Part shown: piece by piece, positions 43,270-52,324 of the stretch
How positions within the stretch are numbered: position 1 is the first letter of the stretch
How the letters are laid out: every line of letters starts with the position of its first letter
NCBI RefSeq assembly: GCF_008365375.1
Contig: NZ_QOKW01000002.1
Span: 62,001-126,000, forward strand
Length of the DNA stretch: 64,000 bases
Origin: Roseomonas genomospecies 6
GTDB taxonomy: Bacteria > Pseudomonadota > Alphaproteobacteria > Azospirillales > Azospirillaceae
Direction of reading: 5' to 3'
Position numbers and translations under genes: made by a program
Notes under the pieces: generated by a model
Databases searched by the model: none
What the model saw: the letters and a program-made list of their open reading frames with translations, nothing else
What the model was told of the DNA's origin: nothing

Positions 43270-44109
43270 ATGGCCGATTCCTCCTTCTGCTCCATCGACG
43301 GCGAGGCGGAGCGCGCCCGCTGGACCGCCAGCGCCGACGCCTGGGACCGCTGGGCCGACCCCATGGCCGATCTGGCGGACAAGCTGAACCAGCCGCTGCT
43401 GAACGCCGCCGGGGTGTCGGCGGGCGACCGGGTGCTGGACCTCGCTTCCGGAGCCGGCGAACCGGCGCTGAGCGCGGCGCTCCGCGCCGGGCCGGATGGG
43501 CTGGTGGTCGGCAGCGACCTCGTGCCCGGCATGATGGCGGGCGCCCTGCGCCGCGCCTCCGGGATCGCGGACGGGCGCCGCCCCGTCTTCGCCGCCGCCG
43601 ACATGACCGCCCTGCCCTTCGCCACCGGGACCTTCGACCGGGTGACCTGCCGTTTCGGCATCATGTTCGTTCCCGACGTCGCGGCGGCCCTGGCCGAGCT
43701 GCGGCGCGTGCTGCGCCCCGGCGGGCGGGTCGCCTTCATGGTCTGGGGACCGCGCGCCGGCAACGCCCTGTTCGACACGGTGGGCGAGGCAGTTGCCGCC
43801 CGTCTGGGCGAGGACCGCAGCCTCGACCCGCTGTTCCGCTTCGCCGCGCCCGGCACCCTGGCGGAGCCGATGCGCGCCACCGGCTTCTCCACCGTCACCG
43901 AAACGGACATCACCCCCGTGCGCAAGGCACCCCAGGGCCAGCCCTTCTGGCGCGCCACCCTGGAAATGAGCTTCGGCCACCGCCTGCACGCCCTTACCAC
44001 GGACCAGCGCGCCGACCTGGACGCCGAGGTGACCCGCCGCTTCGACACGCAGGCCCAGGACGGCACGATCCCCCTGCCCATTCACGTCCGCATCGTGACC
44101 GGCGCCTGA
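43270..44109 (+). CDS. Class I SAM-dependent methyltransferase
   Basis: 279 aa from ATG 43270. SAM-binding motif I DRVLDLASGAGEPALSAALR, motif II AAADMTALPFATGTFDRVTC, motif III LRRVLRPGGRVAFMVW: a Methyltransf_11/UbiE-like core. The N-terminal WDRWADPMADLADKLNQPLL is similar to small-molecule and quinone-type methyltransferases. The substrate cannot be told. It ends just before a palindromic intergenic repeat. Confidence 0.85.
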   Translation: MADSSFCSIDGEAERARWTASADAWDRWADPMADLADKLNQPLLNAAGVSAGDRVLDLASGAGEPALSAALRAGPDGLVVGSDLVPGMMAGALRRASGIADGRRPVFAAADMTALPFATGTFDRVTCRFGIMFVPDVAAALAELRRVLRPGGRVAFMVWGPRAGNALFDTVGEAVAARLGEDRSLDPLFRFAAPGTLAEPMRATGFSTVTETDITPVRKAPQGQPFWRATLEMSFGHRLHALTTDQRADLDAEVTRRFDTQAQDGTIPLPIHVRIVTGA

Positions 44110-44122
44110 CCACCCCGCTAGC

Positions 44123-44169
44123 CATTCCCTCCCCTGCGTTAGCGGGGGAGGGTCAGGGTGGGGGCAAGA
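44123..44169. repeat. Dispersed palindromic intergenic repeat
   Basis: ccattccctcccctgcgtta–gcgggggagggtcagggtgggggcaaga: a shorter copy of the family seen at 15908, 25255 and 54034, placed 13 bp after the methyltransferase stop. Confidence 0.6.
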
Positions 44170-44276
44170 CGCCGCCCCCCGACGACGCCCCAACCCGACG
44201 ACGCGCCCAAAAGCCGCAGCCACCCCACCGGGCGACGAACCCGGTTGACCACGTCGAAGCATTCGTTTGGATGTTG

Positions 44277-44479
44277 CGTGCCGGCGGGCGTCGCCCGTCC
44301 GGCATCCGAAAGGAGGTGATGCGCTTGAAAACGTACCTGAAGTGGTTCCGACGCTTCTGGTTCCGGATGAAGTTGGAGTTCGAGGCCGGCTTCAACCAGG
44401 ACCACGATCGGTAAGAACCAACAGGCGGGGTCGGGAAACCGGCTCCGCCTTCAGGACAACGAAGGCGCATCACCTCCTT
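44277..44479 (+). promoter_or_regulatory. Structured leader with Shine-Dalgarno / anti-Shine-Dalgarno pairing
   Basis: Three nested parts. (1) A strong hairpin tgccgg(c)gggcg–cgccc–(t)ccggca at ~44,279–44,304. (2) A perfect 15-nt inverted pair aaggaggtgatgcgc (44310–44324) / gcgcatcacctcctt (44465–44479), in which the 5' arm is an ideal ribosome-binding site and the 3' arm copies the 16S rRNA anti-Shine-Dalgarno. (3) An inner hairpin aggcggg...ccgcct at ~44,432–44,452. A tiny ORF starts in the 5' arm. The layout suggests translation control by long-range pairing. Confidence 0.6.
44325..44414 (+). CDS. Tiny basic-aromatic ORF behind an ideal ribosome-binding site
   Basis: 29 codons from TTG 44325 (eight nt after GGAGG), or 31 from ATG 44319, which is too close to the Shine-Dalgarno. 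The sequence is LKTYLKWFRRFWFRMKLEFE plus AGFNQDHDR; six aromatic residues and many Arg/Lys give an amphipathic, membrane- or RNA-binding look. I recognise no homologue. Its ribosome-binding site can pair over 15 nt with 44465–44479, so it may be a regulated small protein or a leader peptide for the helicase gene starting at 44601. Confidence 0.5.
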   Translation: MKTYLKWFRRFWFRMKLEFEAGFNQDHDR

Positions 44480-44600
44480 GCTCCCGACATTAACACAGCT
44501 TCCCAGGCCGTCAAAGAGCGCGACGGAGAGGCTCGTTCTTGCTCCGTTCGACTCTCGTCACTATTCTTCGGGTGTTTCCGAAAAGCGCCCGGCTTCCCCG

Positions 44601-47069
44601 ATGTCATCGCCTCCCTCTCCCCTCCTCCCCGCCAACGTCCAAGGCTGGTTCCGGTCGCGGGGCTGGGCGCCGCACCCGCATCAGCTCGCCATGGTGGAGG
44701 CGGCGGCAGCCGGGGATAGCGCCCTGCTGATCGCACCCACCGGCGGCGGCAAGACGCTGGCCGGCTTCCTGCCCTCGCTGATCGATCTGGCGGAGCGCCC
44801 GCGCGAGGGGCTGCACACGCTCTACATCTCGCCGCTGAAGGCGCTCGCCGTGGACATCCAGCGCAATCTGGAGGAGCCCGTCGCGGAAATGCGGCTGCCC
44901 ATCCGCACCGAGACGCGCACCGGCGACACGCCCGAATCCAAGCGGCGGCGGCAGCGGGCGAACCCGCCGCACATCCTGATGACCACGCCGGAAAGTCTGG
45001 CGCTGATGATCGCCTACGCCGACGCTGCGGCGATCTTCCGGCACCTGCGCTGCGTCATCGTGGACGAGTTGCACGCTCTGGCCGGGACCAAGCGCGGCGA
45101 CCTGCTGGCCCTGGGGCTGGCGCGGCTCGCCCGGCTGGCGCCGCAGGCCCGCCGGGTCGGGCTGTCGGCCACGGTGGCGGAGCCGGCGCAACTGCTGGCA
45201 TGGCTGTCCAAATCGGGACAGGCGGATGGCGGCGACGTGCGGCTTGTCACGGGCCGAGCCGGCGCGTCGGCGGAGGTGGAAATCCTGACGACCCGCGAGC
45301 GGCTGCCCTGGTCGGGCCGCATGGCCATGCACGCGCTGAAGGAGGTGTACCAGCGCATCCGCGCCCACCGCACCACCCTGGTCTTCGTCAACACGCGCGC
45401 GCAGGCGGAATTGGTCTTCCAGGAACTCTGGCGCCGCAACGACGACAACCTGCCCATCGCGCTCCATCACGGCTCGCTGGCGGCGGAGCAGCGGCGCAAG
45501 GTCGAGGCCGCCATGGCGGCGGGCAAGCTGCGGGCGGTGGTGGCGACCTCGTCGCTCGACCTCGGCATCGACTGGGCGGCGGTCGATCTGGTGGTGCAGA
45601 TCGGCGCGCCGAAGGGGGCGAGCCGGCTGGTCCAGCGCATCGGGCGCGCCAACCACCGGCTGGACGAGCCGAGCCGCGCCCTGCTCGTCCCCGCCAATCG
45701 GTTCGAGGTGCTGGAATGCCGCGCCGCCCTGGACGCCGTGGCGGCCATGAGCCTGGACGGCGAGCGCCCCCGTCCCGGCGGGCTGGACGTGCTGGCCCAG
45801 CACATGCTCGGCATGGCCTGCGCGGAGCCGTTCCGGCCCGACGACCTGTATGACGAGGTGGTTTGCGCCGCTCCCTACGCCGGGCTGGCGCGGGACGAGT
45901 TCGACGACGTGCTGGATTTCGTGGCGACCGGCGGCTACGCGCTCGGCAATTACGAACGCTTCCATCGCCTGAAGCTGCGGGAGGACGGGCGCATGGCGGT
46001 GGCCGGGCCGGCGGTCGCGCGGCAGTACCGCATGAATGTCGGCACCATCACGCAGGAGGCCATGCTGCGCGTGCGTCTGAATCGCGGCCCGGTGCTGGGC
46101 GAGGTGGAGGAGCATTTCATCCAGGGCCTCACCCCCGGCGACACCTTCGTCTTCGCGGGACAATTGCTGAAGTTCCTCGGCATCCGCGAGATGGAGGCGC
46201 AGGTCGCCAAGGGCGGCACCGGGGAGCCGAAGGTCCCGGCCTACGCCGGCGGGCGGCTGCCGCTGACCACCGCTCTGGCCGACCGGGTGCGCGCCATGCT
46301 GGCCGACCCGGCGCAATGGCCCGGCCTGCCGGAGGACGTGCAGGAATGGCTGAGGCTTCAGCGCTGGCGCTCCGTCCTGCCGGCGCGCGACGGGCTGCTG
46401 GTGGAGAGCTTCCCCAAGGCGGGCAAGCGCTTCCTCGTTGTCTACGCCTTCGAGGGGCGGAACGCGCACCAGACGCTGGGGATGCTGCTGACCCGGCGGA
46501 TGGAGCGGATGGGCTGCGGCCCGCTGGGCTTCGTCGCCACCGATTATGTGCTGGCGGTCTGGTCGCTGCGCACCCCGAAGGACATGGACGGGCTGTTCGA
46601 CCAGGACATGCTGGGCGACGATCTGGAAGCCTGGATGGACGAGTCCTCCATGCTGCGGCGGACCTTCCGCAACGTGGCGCTCATCACCGGGGTCATCGAC
46701 CGCCGCCATCCTGGGCAGGAGAAGTCGGGGCGGCAGGTCACCTTCTCCTCCGACCTGATCTACGACGTGCTGCGCAAGCACGATCCCGGCCATGTGCTGC
46801 TGCGCGCCACCCGCGCCGACGCGGCGGGCGGGCTGACCGACGTGCGGCGCCTGTCGGATTTCCTGGAGCGGGTGAAGGGCCGCATCACCCACAAGGACCT
46901 GGACCGCATCTCCCCCCTCGCCGTGCCGGTCATCCTGGAGATCGGGCGCGAGCGCGTGGACGGTTCCGCCACCGACGAGCTTCTGGAACAGGCCGCCGCC
47001 GATCTGGTGGCGGAGGCGATGCCGGAACTGGACTCGCCCCGTGACGCGCAAGGCCGGCTGACGTTGTGA
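44601..47069 (+). CDS. Lhr-like DEXH helicase, ligase-associated DNA-damage-response type
   Basis: 822 aa from ATG 44601 (MSSPPSPLLPANVQGWFRSR). SF2 motifs: LLIAPTGGGKTLAGFLPSL (Walker A), CVIVDELHALAGTKRGD (DELH), RRVGLSATVAEPAQL (SAT), TTLVFVNTRAQAELVF, AVVATSSLDLGIDWAAV, QRIGRANHRLDEPS (motif VI). The length and C-terminal region match the ligase-associated helicase (TIGR04121) rather than the ~1500-aa Lhr. pdeM overlaps its stop by 4 nt, as in the known four-gene cluster, but the ligase and exonuclease genes are not adjacent here. Its predicted role is 3'-5' DNA unwinding in repair. Confidence 0.9.
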   Translation: MSSPPSPLLPANVQGWFRSRGWAPHPHQLAMVEAAAAGDSALLIAPTGGGKTLAGFLPSLIDLAERPREGLHTLYISPLKALAVDIQRNLEEPVAEMRLPIRTETRTGDTPESKRRRQRANPPHILMTTPESLALMIAYADAAAIFRHLRCVIVDELHALAGTKRGDLLALGLARLARLAPQARRVGLSATVAEPAQLLAWLSKSGQADGGDVRLVTGRAGASAEVEILTTRERLPWSGRMAMHALKEVYQRIRAHRTTLVFVNTRAQAELVFQELWRRNDDNLPIALHHGSLAAEQRRKVEAAMAAGKLRAVVATSSLDLGIDWAAVDLVVQIGAPKGASRLVQRIGRANHRLDEPSRALLVPANRFEVLECRAALDAVAAMSLDGERPRPGGLDVLAQHMLGMACAEPFRPDDLYDEVVCAAPYAGLARDEFDDVLDFVATGGYALGNYERFHRLKLREDGRMAVAGPAVARQYRMNVGTITQEAMLRVRLNRGPVLGEVEEHFIQGLTPGDTFVFAGQLLKFLGIREMEAQVAKGGTGEPKVPAYAGGRLPLTTALADRVRAMLADPAQWPGLPEDVQEWLRLQRWRSVLPARDGLLVESFPKAGKRFLVVYAFEGRNAHQTLGMLLTRRMERMGCGPLGFVATDYVLAVWSLRTPKDMDGLFDQDMLGDDLEAWMDESSMLRRTFRNVALITGVIDRRHPGQEKSGRQVTFSSDLIYDVLRKHDPGHVLLRATRADAAGGLTDVRRLSDFLERVKGRITHKDLDRISPLAVPVILEIGRERVDGSATDELLEQAAADLVAEAMPELDSPRDAQGRLTL

Positions 47070-47758
47070 CGTCCATGGAAACGACGATGGTCCTGAGGGG
47101 TGCCGAACTGGCTCCCGATCCCTCCGGCGCGCTGATCTGGCCGGCGGAGCGGACTTTGGTGGTCGCCGACCTGCATCTGGAGAAGGGGTCCGCCTTCGCC
47201 GCGCGCGGGCGGATGCTGCCGCCCTACGACACGCGGGCGACGCTCGACCGGCTGGCCGGATTGGTGGAGCGGCTGGTGCCGGAGCGGGTGATCTGCCTGG
47301 GCGACAGCTTCCATGACCGCCGCGCCGCCGGGCGCATGGAGGCGGGGGACGTGGCGCGGCTGCGCGAGCTGACCGGGCGGGTGACGGACTGGCTGTGGGT
47401 CACCGGCAACCACGACCCGGAACCGCCGGAGGGCTTCGGCGGGCGCATCCTGGACGAGTTGACGTTTGGCCCGCTGACCTTCCGGCATGAAGCGGTGCCG
47501 GGCGCGGTGGGCGAATTGTCGGGGCATCTGCACCCGGTGGCCGCCGTTCTGGTGCCGGGACGGCGGGTGCGGGAGCGCTGTTTCGCCTTCGACGGGCGGA
47601 AGCTGATCCTGCCGGCTTTCGGCGCCTACGCGGGTGGGCTGAACGTTCTGGACCCGGCGGTGTCCGGCCTGCTGGCGGAGCGGTTCGAGGTGCATCTGCT
47701 GGCCCGCGGCAAGGTCCACCGTTTCCCGCGCGGCCGCCTCTCGCCCGACAAGGCATAG
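47066..47758 (+). CDS. pdeM: Ligase-associated DNA-damage-response endonuclease
   Basis: 230-aa calcineurin-like metallophosphoesterase. Metal motifs in order: RTLVVADLHLEKGSAFA (DxH), VICLGDSFHDRRA (GDxxHD), VTGNHDPEPP (GNHD), and a C-terminal GELSGHLHPVAAV (GHxH). These match PdeM (TIGR04123). The start ATG/GTG overlaps the helicase stop (47066–47069), so the two are translationally coupled. It is predicted to cut damaged DNA ends together with the helicase. Confidence 0.9.
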   Translation: MTSMETTMVLRGAELAPDPSGALIWPAERTLVVADLHLEKGSAFAARGRMLPPYDTRATLDRLAGLVERLVPERVICLGDSFHDRRAAGRMEAGDVARLRELTGRVTDWLWVTGNHDPEPPEGFGGRILDELTFGPLTFRHEAVPGAVGELSGHLHPVAAVLVPGRRVRERCFAFDGRKLILPAFGAYAGGLNVLDPAVSGLLAERFEVHLLARGKVHRFPRGRLSPDKA

Positions 47759-47760
47759 GA

Positions 47761-47799
47761 AAAGAAACGCCCGGAGAGTCGGGGGAACTCTCCGGGCGA
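47761..47799 (-). terminator. Rho-independent terminator of the fasciclin gene
   Basis: A perfect 12-bp stem cgcccggagagt / actctccgggcg with a 7-nt loop is followed on the minus strand by TTTCTTTT. A second hairpin (ctgccgga / tccggcag, ~47,808–47,837) lies between it and the fasciclin stop. It may also stop plus-strand transcription from pdeM. Confidence 0.8.
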
Positions 47800-47864
47800 G
47801 TTGTCCTGCCGGAACCGGCGGTAAGACGTCCGGCAGGAGGGACCTCGATCAAAAGGACGGGACG

Positions 47865-48356
47865 TCAGTTCGGCATGATGACGGTGTCGATGACGTGGAT
47901 GACGCCATTGGACGCCATGACGTCCGGCTTCACCACCTTCGCGTTGTCCACCATCACGCCGCCCTTCGTCGCGTCGATGTCCACGGTGGTGCCCTGCACG
48001 GTCTTCGGCGCCGCCGTCTTGCCGGCGATATCGGCCGAGGTCACCTTGCCCGACACCACATGATAGGTGAGTACGGAGCGGAGCTTCTCGCGGTTCTCCG
48101 GCTTCAGAAGATTTTCGACGGTGCCGGCGGGAAGCTTGGCGAACGCCTCGTCGGTCGGGGCGAAGACGGTGAAGGGACCGCCGCTCTTCAGCGTGTCCAC
48201 GAGGCCGGCGGCCTGGACGGCCTGGACCAGAGTCTTGAACTGGCCCGCCGACACGGCGGTGTCCACGATGTCCGCTGCTTTCGCGGCGGTGGCGGCGGCG
48301 AAGGACATCGGCAGGGCCACGGCGGCGGCGGTCAGCAGACGCGACAGGCGAGACAT
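47865..48356 (-). CDS. Secreted fasciclin (FAS1)-domain protein
   Basis: 163 aa from ATG 48354–48356, with a signal peptide ([20 protein letters not shown]). A single FAS1 domain fills the rest: [40 protein letters not shown] (H1 motif), [20 protein letters not shown] and [14 protein letters not shown] (H2 motif). It is a periplasmic or surface adhesion-type protein, common in alphaproteobacteria. It ends in a strong terminator. Upstream is a 15-bp tandem duplication (gggcttgcgaatggg twice). Confidence 0.9.
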   Translation of the reverse strand: MSRLSRLLTAAAVALPMSFAAATAAKAADIVDTAVSAGQFKTLVQAVQAAGLVDTLKSGGPFTVFAPTDEAFAKLPAGTVENLLKPENREKLRSVLTYHVVSGKVTSADIAGKTAAPKTVQGTTVDIDATKGGVMVDNAKVVKPDVMASNGVIHVIDTVIMPN

Positions 48357-48657
48357 GAGATTCCTCCTTCGATTGGGGCTTGCGAATGGGGCTTGCGAAT
48401 GGGGCTTGATGGTCTTTTTCCTCCCCCGACCGTGAAACCGGGCCCGTCGGCCGCCGTGCCTCCGGCTCCACGTCGTGGCAGCGAAGGCGGAAATAGCGGC
48501 GCCAAAGCCGTGGTCAACAGGAAATCGCCAGAAAAAATTTTTTCCTCCCCGGTGATCCGGAGCAAAGCCCACCGCGTAGCAAGACCCATTGACCGCGGTC
48601 GCAGACTGCGGCGTTTTGGCATGCCTGTTTTTCTATCCATATCCTTACAGTGGGCCG
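48357..48657. other. Divergent spacer between fasciclin and photolyase genes
   Basis: 301 bp without a gene. It holds a tandem duplication of gcttgcgaatgggg at ~48,378–48,408 and an A6–T6 tract (agaaaaaattttttcc, ~48,532–48,547) likely to be bent. It should contain both divergent promoters; I did not identify them with confidence. Confidence 0.5.
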
Positions 48658-50115
48658 ATGAAGACCGATCCCGCACCCATTCTCGTCTGGTTCCGAACCG
48701 ATCTTCGCCTTGCCGACAACCCGGCCCTTATCTCCGCCGTGGAGAGCGGCGCACCCGTCGTTCCGGTGTTCATCCGGGAGGAGGACCGCGACGATCCCTG
48801 GTTGCCCGGCGCCGCCTCCCGCTGGTGGCTGCATGGCAGCCTGGAACGGCTGGGCAAGGCGCTGGAGACGCTCGGCTCGCCGCTCGTGCTGCGCAGCGGC
48901 GACCCCGCCGCGGTGCTGGAAGCGCTGGTGGAGGAAACCGGCGCCGGAACCGTTCTGTGCAACGAACGCGCCGGTCCCGCCGCCCTCGCCCGCGACCGGC
49001 GGGTGGAACAGCGGCTGGCCGCACACGGCGTGACGGTGCGGTTCCACAACGCCGCCCTGCTTTTTGAGCCGGGGACGATCCGCACCAAATCGGGCACGCC
49101 CTTCCGCGTGTTCACGCCCTTCTGGAAGGCGTTGCTGGCGATGTCGGAACCGCCCCACCCCACCCGCGCGCCCTCCCGGCTGACGCCCCCGGCCAAACCG
49201 GTGCCCGGCGAGTCCCTGGAGGATTGGGGCCTGCTGCCAACTGCACCGGATTGGGCCGGCGGATTGCGGGAGCGCTGGACGCCCGGCGAGGACGCCGCGC
49301 GCGAGCGGCTGGCCGATTTCCTGGACGGTCCGGTCGCCGCCTATCCGACGGAGCGCGACCGCCCGGACCATGACGGCACCTCCGCCCTGTCGCCCCACCT
49401 CGCCTTCGGAGAAATCGGGCCGCGGCAGGTCTGGCACGCCGCGCGCCACGCCGCCGACCATCGGCCCGAATTGGCCTCCGGCGCCGAATCCTTCCTGCGG
49501 GAACTGGGATGGCGGGAGTTCAACCACCATCTGCTGCGCGAGGAGCCCGGCATTCCGGACACCCCGCTGGACCGGCGCTTCGTGCACTTCCGCTGGCGCA
49601 AGGACGAGGCGGGGCTGCACGCCTGGCAGCGCGGGCGCACCGGCTATCCCATCGTGGACGCGGGCATGCGGCAGCTCTGGCAGACCGGCTGGATGCACAA
49701 CCGCGTGCGCATGATCGTCGGGTCCTTCCTCATCAAGGACCTGCTGATTCCCTGGCAGGAGGGAGAGGCGTGGTTCTGGGACACGCTGGTCGATGCCGAC
49801 ATCGCCAACAACGCGGGAAACTGGCAATGGGTGGCCGGCTGCGGCGCCGACGCGGCCCCCTTCTTCCGCGTCTTCAACCCGATCCTCCAGGGCGAGAAGT
49901 TCGACCCCAAGGGCGATTACGTCCGGCGCTACGTCCCCGAACTGGCGAAGCTGCCCAGCCGCTGGATTCACAAGCCCTGGCAGGCGCCGGACGATGACCT
50001 GCGCCGGGCGGGTGTGAGGATCGGGCACGACTATCCGCGCCCGATCGTGGATCACGGCACCGCCCGAGACCGCGCGCTGGCCGCCTTCGCTGACATCAAG
50101 AAGGTGGAGGATTGA
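48658..50115 (+). CDS. phr: Deoxyribodipyrimidine photolyase
   Basis: 485-aa light-driven repair enzyme for cyclobutane pyrimidine dimers. The N-terminal antenna domain has ILVWFRTDLRLADNPAL and VFIREEDRDDP. The FAD domain has SALSPHLAFGEIGPRQVW, FLRELGWREFNHHLL, GYPIVDAGMRQLWQTGWMHN, VRMIVGSFLIKDLLIPW and NNAGNWQWVAGCGADAAPFF. These match class I CPD photolyases. Start ATG 48658 fits homology; an upstream in-frame ATG at 48589 does not. Confidence 0.93.
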   Translation: MKTDPAPILVWFRTDLRLADNPALISAVESGAPVVPVFIREEDRDDPWLPGAASRWWLHGSLERLGKALETLGSPLVLRSGDPAAVLEALVEETGAGTVLCNERAGPAALARDRRVEQRLAAHGVTVRFHNAALLFEPGTIRTKSGTPFRVFTPFWKALLAMSEPPHPTRAPSRLTPPAKPVPGESLEDWGLLPTAPDWAGGLRERWTPGEDAARERLADFLDGPVAAYPTERDRPDHDGTSALSPHLAFGEIGPRQVWHAARHAADHRPELASGAESFLRELGWREFNHHLLREEPGIPDTPLDRRFVHFRWRKDEAGLHAWQRGRTGYPIVDAGMRQLWQTGWMHNRVRMIVGSFLIKDLLIPWQEGEAWFWDTLVDADIANNAGNWQWVAGCGADAAPFFRVFNPILQGEKFDPKGDYVRRYVPELAKLPSRWIHKPWQAPDDDLRRAGVRIGHDYPRPIVDHGTARDRALAAFADIKKVED

Positions 50116-50146
50116 CCGGAACGGGATCGTGAAGCCCGCCCATGCG

Positions 50147-50164
50147 TTTTCATTCCGCCTTCAT
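50147..50164 (+). promoter_or_regulatory. Weak Pho-box-like direct repeat upstream of phoX
   Basis: ttttcat–tccg–ccttcat has the 7+4+7 geometry of a PhoB box (CTGTCAT direct repeats), with five of seven matches in each half. It lies about 90 bp before the PhoX start, where phosphate control would be expected. Low confidence. Confidence 0.35.
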
Positions 50165-50250
50165 GGGAGTGCAAAGAAACCGTCACAGGCCACGGCTAAG
50201 GTGCGCCCGCCCCTATCCAGAACAATCGCGGAAAGAGACGAGGCGCACCG

Positions 50251-52284
50251 ATGGACACCCATGACCTGCCCCAGAAGGGCACCAAGTATCTGACCTTCGA
50301 GGGCCGGGAGGACATCGGCTCCAACCCGTCCGATAACCCGACCATGGGCGACGTCATCAACGCCCGCCTCGGGCGACGCGACCTGATGCGGGGCATGCTG
50401 ACCGGTGCGGCGGTCAGCGCCCTGATCGGCCCGGCGGCCCTGATCTCCTCCACCGGCGAGGCGGAAGCCGCGGCCCCCGGCGCGGTCCGCCCGGCCAAGG
50501 CCAGCTTCTCCTTCCAGGAGGTCGCGCACGGCGTGGACGCCACCCACCACGTCGCCGCGGGCTACGACGCCGACATCCTGATCCGCTGGGGCGACCCGGT
50601 GCTGCCCGGCGCGCCGGCCTTCGACCCGATGAACCAGTCCGCCGAGGCGCAGTCGAAGCAGTTCGGCTACAACAACGACTTCGTCGGCTATGCCCCGCTG
50701 CCGCTGGGCTCCAAGTCGCCGGACCGCGCGCTGCTCTGCGTGAACCACGAATACACCGACGAGGAGGTCATGTTCCCCGGCGTCGGGGTGGAGCAGCAGA
50801 AGGATAAGTTCGCCCGCATGACCAAGACGCTGGTGGACATCGAGATGGCCGCCCACGGTGGCACCGTCATCGAGATCCGCAAGGTCAAGGGCAAGTGGGT
50901 GACGGACCCCAACTCCAAGTACAACCGCCGCATCACCGGCGAGACGGTCTGCGCCATCACCGGCCCCGCCGCCGGCCACGCCCTGATGAAGACCGGCTAC
51001 GACCCGACCGGTACGAAGGTCCGCGGCATGCTGAACAACTGCGCCGGCGGCATGACGCCCTGGGGCACCTGGCTGTCGGCGGAAGAGAACTTCAACGGCT
51101 ATTTCTGGGGCAAGGTCGAGGACACCAACCCGAACGCCAAGGCGCTGAAGCGCTACGGCTTCCCCGGCGAATGGTACAACTGGGGCGTCCATCACGACCG
51201 CTTCGACATCGCCAAGGAGCCGAACGAATCCAACCGCTTCGGCTGGATCGTCGAGATCGACCCCTACGATCCGACCTCGACCCCGAAGAAGCGCACGGCG
51301 CTCGGCCGCTTCAAGCATGAGGCCTGCCAGATCGCGGTCGGCAAGGACGGAACCGTGGTCGCCTACACCGGCGACGACGAGCGCTTCGACTATGTCTACA
51401 AGTTCGTCGCGGCGAAGAAGTACGATCCCAAGAACCGCGCCGCCAACATGGACATCCTGGAGACCGGGACGCTCTATGTGGCGAAGTTCAAGGCCGACGC
51501 CTCGGTCGAATGGCTGCCGCTGGTCCATGGCCAGGGCCCGCTGACCGCGGAGAAGGGCTTCCCCGATCAGGCCACCGTCCTGATCAACGCCCGCCTCGCA
51601 GCCGACGCGCTGGGCGCCACCAAGATGGACCGGCCCGAGGACATCGAGGTGAACCCGGTGACCGGCAAGGTCTACGTCATGCTCACCAACAACTCCCGCC
51701 GCAAGCCGGAGCAGGTGGACGCCACCAACCCGCGCGCCGAGAACAACTGGGGCCACATCGTCGAAATCCTGCCGGAGAACGGCAACCACGCCTCCACCAA
51801 GGGCGAGTGGACGATCCTGGTCCGCGGCGGCAACCCGGCGGACGGGAAGGTCGGCGCACAGTTCCACGCCGACACCTCGGCCAACGGCTGGTTCTCCTGC
51901 CCCGACAACGCGGCGGTGGACCATCGCGGCCGCCTGTGGATCACCACCGACCAGGGCGAGAACTGGAAGAAGGCGTCCGGCACCGCCGACGGCGTCTGGG
52001 CCGTGGAAACCGAAGGCGACCTGCGCGGCCTGTCCAAGATGTTCTACCGCGTGCCGGTGGGTGCGGAGATGTGCGGCCCCTGCTTCACCCCCGACGACCG
52101 GACCCTGTTCGTCGCCGTCCAGCACCCGGCCACGGACGGCGTGGACCAGTGGGACGGCTTCAAGGGAAAGCTCTCCTCCTTCGAGGACCCGGCGACCCGC
52201 TGGCCCGACTTCAAGCCCAACATGCCGCCGCGCCCGTCGGTGGTCGCCATCACCAAGAAGGACGGCGGCGTGATCGGTCTCTGA
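50251..52284 (+). CDS. phoX: PhoX-family alkaline phosphatase
   Basis: 677 aa, DUF839/PhoX. A twin-arginine signal (LGRRDLMRGMLTGAAVSALI, near residues 40–65) shows Tat export, as needed for a metal-loaded enzyme. Family blocks: LLCVNHEYTDEEVMFPG, NNCAGGMTPWGTWLSAEENF, GRFKHEACQIAVGKDGTVVA, YTGDDERFDYVYKF, DRPEDIEVNPVTGKVYV and FSCPDNAAVDHRGRLWITTD. PhoX releases phosphate from esters in the periplasm using Fe/Ca. It is a single-gene unit with a strong terminator. Confidence 0.92.
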   Translation: MDTHDLPQKGTKYLTFEGREDIGSNPSDNPTMGDVINARLGRRDLMRGMLTGAAVSALIGPAALISSTGEAEAAAPGAVRPAKASFSFQEVAHGVDATHHVAAGYDADILIRWGDPVLPGAPAFDPMNQSAEAQSKQFGYNNDFVGYAPLPLGSKSPDRALLCVNHEYTDEEVMFPGVGVEQQKDKFARMTKTLVDIEMAAHGGTVIEIRKVKGKWVTDPNSKYNRRITGETVCAITGPAAGHALMKTGYDPTGTKVRGMLNNCAGGMTPWGTWLSAEENFNGYFWGKVEDTNPNAKALKRYGFPGEWYNWGVHHDRFDIAKEPNESNRFGWIVEIDPYDPTSTPKKRTALGRFKHEACQIAVGKDGTVVAYTGDDERFDYVYKFVAAKKYDPKNRAANMDILETGTLYVAKFKADASVEWLPLVHGQGPLTAEKGFPDQATVLINARLAADALGATKMDRPEDIEVNPVTGKVYVMLTNNSRRKPEQVDATNPRAENNWGHIVEILPENGNHASTKGEWTILVRGGNPADGKVGAQFHADTSANGWFSCPDNAAVDHRGRLWITTDQGENWKKASGTADGVWAVETEGDLRGLSKMFYRVPVGAEMCGPCFTPDDRTLFVAVQHPATDGVDQWDGFKGKLSSFEDPATRWPDFKPNMPPRPSVVAITKKDGGVIGL

Positions 52285-52324
52285 CCGGACGCAAGTCCGT
52301 TCCATAACGAAGCGACACGCCTGA

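Noticed and set aside
44310-44479. 16S rRNA 3'-end fragment (ATCACCTCCTT) suggesting an rRNA remnant
   Set aside because: Similarity is limited to the Shine-Dalgarno/anti-Shine-Dalgarno 12-mer; no other 16S sequence flanks it, and the match is explained by the inverted pair.
44604-47051. Long minus-strand open frame opposite the helicase
   Set aside because: GC-driven shadow of the helicase gene without recognisable motifs.
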